Position numbers and translations under genes: made by a program | Assembly: GCA_002390675.1 (NCBI GenBank) | Contig: DGPZ01000023.1 | Span: 1,068-12,594, forward strand | Reading direction: 5' to 3' | Length of the DNA stretch: 11,527 nt | From: Deltaproteobacteria bacterium UBA4427 | GTDB taxonomy: Bacteria; Myxococcota_A; UBA9160; UBA4427 | The notes under the pieces: generated by a model | Database searches by the model: none | The model's input: the letters and a program-made list of their open reading frames with translations, nothing else | Told to the model about the DNA's origin: nothing | Shown: positions 6,680 through 11,527 of the stretch, one piece after another | How positions within the stretch are numbered: position 1 is the stretch's first letter | Layout: each line of letters opens with the position of its first letter

Positions 6680-8073
6680 GGAGTCGCTCCTTGGCTTGCG
6701 GAGGCGTTCGTGTTGTCGTCCAGGCCGAGGTCGACTTTGTGAAGGCGAGTCGCCGCCAGCGCATCCATCAATTCCGGCGACTCCGCAATTGCGTCCTCGG
6801 AAAAGAGCATTTCGCCGGTGAAGCCAAGCCCACGAAGCAGTGCGAGTTGTTCAACCGCACGCTCTGGCCGGTCGTCAAAGAGCCAGACGCCAAGCCCCGG
6901 CCAGATGCGATCGGCCTGTGGCCAACCCGCAAAGCTCTCGAGTTGGTAACGAAGCAATCGATCGTCGAGGGTGTATGCCATGGGAATCGCCAGATCGAGG
7001 GCACCTGTCTCGAGCCAATTCCGCCAATCTTGAGCAAGCGACAGGTAGGCGCGATCGACGTATGGAATCACAGCGGCCGAGACGACGACGCCGGGCCGTG
7101 CGAGACGGGCGGCCTCGGCAATCTCTTCGACCAACTCGGTGACCTGATCGCGGCGCCATGCATCCCATGTATTGGCTGAGCGAACCGTTCCGGGTCGCGC
7201 GCTGTCGATTGGATCAGGGCGGCCGGTTTCTGCGCGGTATAGAGCGCGGCTTTGTTCGCCGTATCCAAACTCGAGCCCAACGCCGAACCGAGAGCCAGGG
7301 CTGAAGGGAAGAACCCCAGGATGACGGATATAGTCGAGATGAAGTCCGTCGAGGTCCGGGTAACGCTGCAGCAAGTCGACGTAGGTTGTGACCAATCGCT
7401 CTCGAACCGCGGGAACGCCCGGATCGAGATAGACCCCGCGTGTGCCCATGCGATAGAAGCGCCGATCCGGTTGGGGCAGATCGAGATCCGGATAATCGAG
7501 CACAGAGCGTCCCATACGATCGACCAAAACCGCCCCGCGGCCCAGATCACGAATCATGTCGGCGTCTCGTCGCGCGGACAGCGACAGGACGTTGACCCAG
7601 GCATGCACTTTGAAGCCGCGAGTTTTTGCCGATGAAAGCAATTGCGCCAAAGGATCAATGCCCGCAGCGGAGTGGACAACCGCCGCCGGGGTACGCTCGA
7701 TGCCCGGGCCGGCCGCGTAAAATGCGCGACCGCCGCGATAAACCTGAACAAAGAGGTCCGTCACACCGAGCGCCGTCGCGCGCTCGAGCAAGGGCTCGAT
7801 CCGAGTGGGATCATCCAGCACGCGTACGGCGCCCTCGGCGAGCACCCATACGCCTCGTGCGGGATCAGCGCGTAGTGGAGTTGGGGCGGTCTCGATAGCC
7901 GCAGTCGTGCTAGCGAGCGTCTGCGTGACATCTTCTCGCGCGCGAGCGGGTCCGTCTTCTCGCACGCAGGCGAGAAAAAATATGGCCAGCAGCAGGGCGG
8001 CAACCCGGTATGCCAAGCCTTTGAAAGGTGGGCGAGTGTCCAAATAGGAGTGATGGGTATGCAAAGCGGGCAC
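6676..8073 (-). CDS. GHL10-like (glycosyl hydrolase-like) lipoprotein
   Basis: The frame is open from 8217, giving 513 residues, but the first 60 or so do not look coding. The hydrophobic core AYRVAALLLAIFFLAC ends in a lipobox Cys (residue 84 of the long frame), so the real start is probably GTG 8073 or TTG 8043. Neither has a clear Shine-Dalgarno; I list 8073. The mature protein has the GHL10 (DUF187) TIM-barrel pattern: ARGVWV, then LGVTDLFVQVYRGGRAFY; AKTRGFKVHAWVNV; GVYLDPGVPAVRERL; LDGLHLDYIRHPG; ALDLAIPMAYTLDD; and IWPGLGVWLF. Members of this family are predicted outer-membrane-anchored glycosidase-like proteins thought to act on cell-surface polysaccharides. It is the first gene of the queA-tgt operon and is divergent from a lytic transglycosylase, so a cell-wall role is plausible but inferred. 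Confidence 0.85.
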   Translation of the reverse strand: MPALHTHHSYLDTRPPFKGLAYRVAALLLAIFFLACVREDGPARAREDVTQTLASTTAAIETAPTPLRADPARGVWVLAEGAVRVLDDPTRIEPLLERATALGVTDLFVQVYRGGRAFYAAGPGIERTPAAVVHSAAGIDPLAQLLSSAKTRGFKVHAWVNVLSLSARRDADMIRDLGRGAVLVDRMGRSVLDYPDLDLPQPDRRFYRMGTRGVYLDPGVPAVRERLVTTYVDLLQRYPDLDGLHLDYIRHPGVLPFSPGSRFGVGLEFGYGEQSRALYRAETGRPDPIDSARPGTVRSANTWDAWRRDQVTELVEEIAEAARLARPGVVVSAAVIPYVDRAYLSLAQDWRNWLETGALDLAIPMAYTLDDRLLRYQLESFAGWPQADRIWPGLGVWLFDDRPERAVEQLALLRGLGFTGEMLFSEDAIAESPELMDALAATRLHKVDLGLDDNTNASASQGATP

Positions 8074-8146
8074 ACGGTAACTTTGCGTGCCCTTCACCTC
8101 AATGCGGGACACCCACTCATGTGACCATTGTGTGGAATCAATCCAA

Positions 8147-8174
8147 TTGACACGCTGGGGGGCCGAGCCAGAAT
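8147..8174 (+). promoter_or_regulatory. Sigma-70-type promoter for the lytic transglycosylase gene
   Basis: A perfect -35 TTGACA (8147-8152) is followed after 16 bases by CAGAAT (8169-8174), which matches TATAAT at 4 of 6 positions. Transcription would start near 8181, giving a leader of about 29 bases before the GTG start at 8210, which has GAGGAG 5 bases upstream. The promoter lies inside the N-terminal extension of the longest frame of the divergent GHL10-like gene, which supports a shorter start for that gene. Confidence 0.5.
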
Positions 8175-8209
8175 GACGGTGTCTGAACGATGAGAAACGA
8201 GGAGTCGCT

Positions 8210-10534
8210 GTGAACATCGTCTCGCAAGAGATCGGACGACCTGGGCATGTCCCGCGTGACGCATATTGCGCGCTGTGCGGTTTTTTGCCGGCGGTTGTTT
8301 TGCTGATGTTTTTGGCGGTGACCGCGGGATTCGCTCACGCCGCGCCTCCGGCGGCTCTGAATACCGCTGGCGACGTCATTGTCGCTCCGCTTGAAGTCAT
8401 CGGTTCGCCGAACGCCGCTACGGATGCCTCTGAGGCAATCTTGCCCGCGAACGCGAACCGAGGTGACTTGAGCGTTACTGCCCCCAATTCTGAGCCGCTC
8501 GTTGTAGAAGCGGAGATCGACTTTTTTGGCGGGATGCCGACTCCGCCTGCCGACCGAATCCTCAGGATGCAAAGCCAGGCGATGCTCAATGATCCCGCAG
8601 CGCTCTTTCGCGCCGCTCTGACAGCAACGGAGCAAGAAGATTTTTCTCACGCGGACTGGCTCTACGCCCAAATCGTCGGGAAGCATCCCGTCGTAGGCGA
8701 TCACGCGGGTTTGCTTCGCGCTCGCCTGCAGCTCGATCGAGGTCGCGCCGCCGAGGCACGGCAGATCGGCACGGCAACCTTGGCTGCTTTCAGCGAATCG
8801 CCCCTGCGCGCAGAACTGCATGAGCTCGTAGGCCTGGCTTACGTGGCAGAGCGCGATGAAACCGGAGCGCGGGAGGCTTGGGCCGCAGCCCTCGCGGAAA
8901 CCGATGATGACGATCGACGCGCGTCGATCCTTCGACGCGTGGCTCGCAGCGAGGAACGATCGGGCGAGGACAAGGCGGCGGGCGTTACTTGGCGCTTGCT
9001 TTGGTATGCCCACCCGTCGACGGAGGAGGCGGAGCAAGCAAGTCATCGCCTCGATGTCATTGAGGCGCATCTAGACGAGCAGCTTCGACGCGGGAGCGAC
9101 TGGCGACGACGCGGTGACCGCCTGTTCCGAAAGCGCATGAACGATGAAGCGCTTGAAGCGTATGACCGCGCCCTTGCTATGGGCCTGAGCAAATCCGAAT
9201 CGCGCCGCGCCCGCAAGCAGCGCGCGCAGACGCTGTTTAGAATGCGCCGCTATCCGGATGCGCTCGCAGCTTTTCAAGCACTGCCCCAAACCGGCGATAC
9301 GCCGATCTGGACAGCGCGATCGATGGCCCGGGCGGACCTCGTGGTCGAATCGATTGCGGCGTTTCAGAAACTCGCCAAGAAGAAGGGCCCGAATCAAATG
9401 CGGGCGCACTACTTGGCGGCGCTCCTATTAGACGGTCGCAATCGGGATGAAGAAGCCCGGTTCCATTTTGATCGTCTGACGCAGGGCGCGCCGAATTCCG
9501 GGAATGCCCGCGCGGCGCTATGGCGCCTGGGCTGGAGTGATTTCCGAAACGAACGTTATGCGGAGTCTGAGCAGCGCTTCGCAGCACTCGCCGACACAAC
9601 CGCGAATCGAATTGACCGGCTTCGTCCACTTTATTGGCAGGGACGTTCCGTCGAATCGTTAGGCCGAAACGAAGAAGCCGCAGCACTCTATGCAAGCCTC
9701 GCGGAAGAATTCCCGCTCTCCTATTATGGTTGGCGAGCTCGTGAACGTAGTGCGCAGATCAATTTCGCAGGATCTGGAGCAGTCAATGCACCGAAGGAAG
9801 CCAGGCCGGGAATCCCGAACGGGCGCTCGGCGCTTCCGGCGGGTGCGCTTGAACGGATCCTCATCCTGATGGAGGCCGGACTTCTCGACGAGGGCGCCAG
9901 GGAAACCGCTCGTTTGACCCGCAAGGCGAATGGACTCGAAGACCGCATTCAACTCGCACGTCTGCTTACCTCCGGCGGAGATTTCAATCGCGCACAGCGT
10001 GTGATCGTCGATGCCTACACGACCGATCTCGCTCGTGGACCCATTCAAGGCTCTGAAGAGCTCTGGTGGTACGCCTGGCCCTCCGCGTATTCTGGGCTCG
10101 TAGATGCGGCGACGGCATCAGAAGAGAGTGTCCCGCCCGAGCTCGTCTATTCGATCATGCGAGAAGAGAGTGGCTACCGACCCAAAGTGGTTTCACCGGT
10201 TGGAGCGCGAGGCTTACTTCAGATTATGCGGGAGACCGGCGCACGGCTGGCGGGTCGCAGTGGCCGGGGGGCATTTGATCCCGATGATCTATTCGATCCA
10301 CGCACGAATATCGAATTGGGGTCGTTCTACCTAACAGAACTCAGCCAACGATTTCCGACTAAATTGTCCGCATCAATCGCGAGTTACAACGCCGGCCCGC
10401 ACGTTGTTAAGGATTGGGTCGAAGGAGATTTCCGTCCCGATGACGAATGGGTCGAGTCGATCCCGTACTCCCAGACTCGGAGTTATGTAAAGCGAGTAAT
10501 GCGCAGCCTGCAGGCGTATCAACGGCTCTACTAG
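8210..10534 (+). CDS. slt: Soluble lytic murein transglycosylase (Slt70-like)
   Basis: A 774-residue protein, longer than E. coli Slt70 (about 645). It cleaves the MurNAc-GlcNAc bond of peptidoglycan to leave 1,6-anhydroMurNAc ends. A rather long signal peptide has its hydrophobic core at about residues 25-41 and probable cleavage after AHA (about 44). Residues from about 120 to 630 are Ala/Arg/Glu-rich helical pairs of TPR type (for example ALEAYDRALAMG, YPDALAAFQAL, NEEAAALYASLAEEFPLSYY), forming the superhelical shell of this family. The catalytic SLT domain (about 641-774) has IMREESGYRP with catalytic Glu653, then SPVGARGLLQIM, the SYNAG motif at 725-729, and ESIPYSQTRSYVKRVM. GTG 8210 is the start, with GAGGAG 5 bases upstream and a promoter before it. 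The family assignment is secure; the choice of slt over a paralogue name is less so. Confidence 0.93.
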   Translation: MNIVSQEIGRPGHVPRDAYCALCGFLPAVVLLMFLAVTAGFAHAAPPAALNTAGDVIVAPLEVIGSPNAATDASEAILPANANRGDLSVTAPNSEPLVVEAEIDFFGGMPTPPADRILRMQSQAMLNDPAALFRAALTATEQEDFSHADWLYAQIVGKHPVVGDHAGLLRARLQLDRGRAAEARQIGTATLAAFSESPLRAELHELVGLAYVAERDETGAREAWAAALAETDDDDRRASILRRVARSEERSGEDKAAGVTWRLLWYAHPSTEEAEQASHRLDVIEAHLDEQLRRGSDWRRRGDRLFRKRMNDEALEAYDRALAMGLSKSESRRARKQRAQTLFRMRRYPDALAAFQALPQTGDTPIWTARSMARADLVVESIAAFQKLAKKKGPNQMRAHYLAALLLDGRNRDEEARFHFDRLTQGAPNSGNARAALWRLGWSDFRNERYAESEQRFAALADTTANRIDRLRPLYWQGRSVESLGRNEEAAALYASLAEEFPLSYYGWRARERSAQINFAGSGAVNAPKEARPGIPNGRSALPAGALERILILMEAGLLDEGARETARLTRKANGLEDRIQLARLLTSGGDFNRAQRVIVDAYTTDLARGPIQGSEELWWYAWPSAYSGLVDAATASEESVPPELVYSIMREESGYRPKVVSPVGARGLLQIMRETGARLAGRSGRGAFDPDDLFDPRTNIELGSFYLTELSQRFPTKLSASIASYNAGPHVVKDWVEGDFRPDDEWVESIPYSQTRSYVKRVMRSLQAYQRLY

Positions 10535-10547
10535 GGAGCGGGACGCA

Positions 10548-10783
10548 ATGGCCGGACCGTGGCGTGTTGCGCTGCTTTGCGCGCTGGGGCGGCTACCTGA
10601 CGCAAATCGCGCCGGCGCTTGGAACGATCACCTGAACCTACAGCTCGAATCGGAGACCGAGGGGCCGCGTCGAATCTCGCTGAACGCCAGGGAAAGATCA
10701 CCGAACTTGAGCGTGAGCTCGAAGTGCGGTCGCGAATAGGCCAGGGCCTGATGAGGCACCTGAAGCGCCTCACTAGGTTCTAG
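10548..10783 (+). pseudogene. Possible small ORFs or a frameshifted gene remnant downstream of slt
   Basis: Two overlapping plus-strand frames fill this gap. One starts at ATG 10548, with GGGAG 9 bases upstream and 14 bases after the slt stop, and runs 63 codons to 10739. The other, open from 10601 (possible TTG start at 10619) to TAG 10783, ends with a coding-like tail: a heptad-type helix KITELERELEVRSRIGQGLM followed by a basic stretch ending in TRF. Neither alone looks like a whole protein. A single frameshift near 10650-10690 would join them, so this may be the decayed end of a gene or a sequencing error. I do not recognise a family. No other gene is visible between slt and the gene ending at 10792. 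Confidence 0.3.
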
Positions 10784-10796
10784 ATGTTGATCTAGA
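10779..10796. repeat. TCTAGA inverted repeat between convergent genes
   Basis: TCTAGA occurs at 10779-10784 and 10791-10796 with a 6-base spacer, forming a weak 6-bp stem. It overlaps the stop of the 10601-10783 frame and the TAG stop of the minus-strand zinc-ribbon gene. There is no U-run and the stem is AT-containing, so terminator function is doubtful. Confidence 0.3.
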
Positions 10797-11527
10797 CGTC
10801 GATATCGGGTGGGTCGACGCCTTCATCCGGCGCGGAATCATCGTCGATATCAAGGCCACCTTCGTCGGCTTCTGTGTCGTCGAACATCTCCTCGGCGGGC
10901 GTGGTCACCTTTTTTACGTCGTCTTCCTCTCGCGACGGCACGGGTTCCTCGTCATCGAGGAGTTGCGCCATAGGACGAACGATCTTGGCCTTCGGAGCGT
11001 CGCTGCTTTGCTTCGGGAGCTCCGGCGGTCGCTCTCGCTGATCCACACCGCATTTAGGACAAAGCGGCGCCTCCTTGAGGAGGTCGTAGAACTTCGCGTC
11101 GCACGCGTAGCAAATCCACTTGTAACCGAGCTTCGGGTGTTGCGGCCCGGTCGGCAGAATCGGTTTTTTCCCCTTGGGCTTCTTCTCTTTGCCCTTGCCC
11201 TTCTTGGACTTGGATTTGCTCTTCTTCGGGGGCTTGGCATCGGCTTCGGGCGTTACGGCAGCAGCTTTAGTCACGTCATCCTTAGCAGCGGCGGCCTTCT
11301 TAGGGGCCTTTTCCGTGCTTTTCGCAGCAGCCTTGGCTGCTGACTTGGCCGCCGGTTTAGCGGCCGATTTAGCGGCCGGTTTGGCCGCCGTTTTTTTAGG
11401 CGCAGCCTTAGCCGGCGCCTTAGCAGCGGTCTTCTTGGGAGCTGGCTTTGCCGCTGCCTTCTTGGCAGGCGCCGCTGATTTGGCCTTCCCAGTAGCCTTC
11501 GCTGCGGTTTTGGCCGCAGCTTTTTTC
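10792..11527 (-). CDS. H1-like Lys/Ala-rich protein with FYDLN-type zinc ribbon and acidic tail (N-terminus off the window)
   Basis: About 244 codons are visible and the frame is still open at the right edge. The first roughly 85 codons encode Lys/Ala/Pro repeats such as KPAAKSAAKPAAKSAAKAAA, resembling the C-terminal tail of histone H1 and bacterial H1-like proteins. A second basic patch (KSKSKSKKGKGKEKKPKGKK in modified form) leads into a zinc ribbon: YKWICYACDAKFYDLL followed by LCPKCG, giving a CxxC and CxxC pair (Cys codons near 11112, 11103, 11061 and 11052). The KFYDL motif identifies the FYDLN-acid (TIGR02300) family, whose members end in an acidic tail, as this one does (from about 10985 to 10792). 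A GTG at 11274 with AAGGA 4 bases upstream could start a 160-residue form, but the upstream frame is clearly coding-like. Nucleic-acid or chromatin association is inferred; the family function is unknown. Confidence 0.85.
   Translation of the reverse strand, partial: KKAAAKTAAKATGKAKSAAPAKKAAAKPAPKKTAAKAPAKAAPKKTAAKPAAKSAAKPAAKSAAKAAAKSTEKAPKKAAAAKDDVTKAAAVTPEADAKPPKKSKSKSKKGKGKEKKPKGKKPILPTGPQHPKLGYKWICYACDAKFYDLLKEAPLCPKCGVDQRERPPELPKQSSDAPKAKIVRPMAQLLDDEEPVPSREEDDVKKVTTPAEEMFDDTEADEGGLDIDDDSAPDEGVDPPDIDV
11345..11392 (-). repeat. Four tandem 12-bp units coding for KxAA repeats
   Basis: Four 12-base units (11345-11356, 11357-11368, 11369-11380, 11381-11392) with a ttggccgccggt / ttagcggccggt pattern lie inside the zinc-ribbon gene. 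They encode Lys-Pro-Ala-Ala and Lys-Ser-Ala-Ala blocks. The outer and inner pairs use different synonymous codons, so they are older duplications or are under protein-level selection. Slippage could make the copy number vary between strains. Confidence 0.75.

Noticed and set aside
6610..7179. Plus-strand open frame of 189 codons
   Set aside because: It is antisense to the 3' end of the GHL10-like gene and the start of queA; the sense frames carry family motifs.
8138..9070. Minus-strand open frame of 310 codons
   Set aside because: It is antisense to the N-terminal half of the lytic transglycosylase, whose frame has a signal peptide, TPRs and a complete SLT domain.
11345..11392. Short regular repeats considered as a CRISPR or iteron array
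   Set aside because: The period is 12 bases with no spacers, and the repeats lie in frame within a coding region, encoding KxAA units.
1..11527. Mobile element, prophage or defence system
   Set aside because: No transposase, integrase, nuclease, toxin-antitoxin pair, terminal repeats or tRNA attachment site was found on either strand.

Overview
The window looks like chromosomal DNA of a GC-rich Gram-negative bacterium. Evidence includes two lipobox proteins, several Sec signal peptides, a periplasmic lytic transglycosylase and a FYDLN-type zinc-ribbon protein. A deltaproteobacterial-type lineage (Myxococcota, Binatota or a neighbouring phylum) is my best guess. No rRNA, tRNA, insertion sequence, integrase, phage gene or CRISPR array is visible, so this reads as ordinary housekeeping and cell-envelope sequence, not an island.

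Layout, left to right. (1) The start of an acyl-CoA-dehydrogenase-like flavoprotein runs off the left edge on the minus strand (1-377). It is divergent from a secreted DUF4124-like protein (592-1209). (2) A minus-strand three-gene cluster (3127 down to 1403) encodes an NTF2-sized lipoprotein, a receiver-PilZ two-domain regulator and a secreted coiled-coil protein. It is divergent from a ROK-family sugar kinase (3305-4288). (3) A tightly coupled minus-strand operon encodes a GHL10-like lipoprotein, QueA and Tgt. It has 4-bp overlaps at both junctions, a TTG start for queA, and a hairpin terminator overlapping the tgt stop. (4) Divergent from that operon is a large Slt-type lytic transglycosylase (8210-10534) with a recognisable promoter and a GTG start. 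(5) A short stretch holds a possible gene remnant (10548-10783). (6) A convergent gene runs off the right edge: a Lys/Ala-rich, histone H1-like region joined to a FYDLN-type zinc ribbon and an acidic tail.

Functional reading. QueA and Tgt act in tRNA queuosine synthesis: Tgt inserts preQ1 into tRNA and QueA turns it into epoxyqueuosine. The GHL10-like lipoprotein and the lytic transglycosylase, on either side of one divergent promoter region, both point to the cell wall. The receiver-PilZ gene suggests phosphorelay and/or c-di-GMP input near two exported proteins, but key residues in both of its domains are atypical.

I found no clear new multi-gene system. The most unusual items are the H1-like/zinc-ribbon/acidic fusion, the atypical receiver-PilZ protein with its exported neighbours, and the GHL10-queA-tgt coupling.
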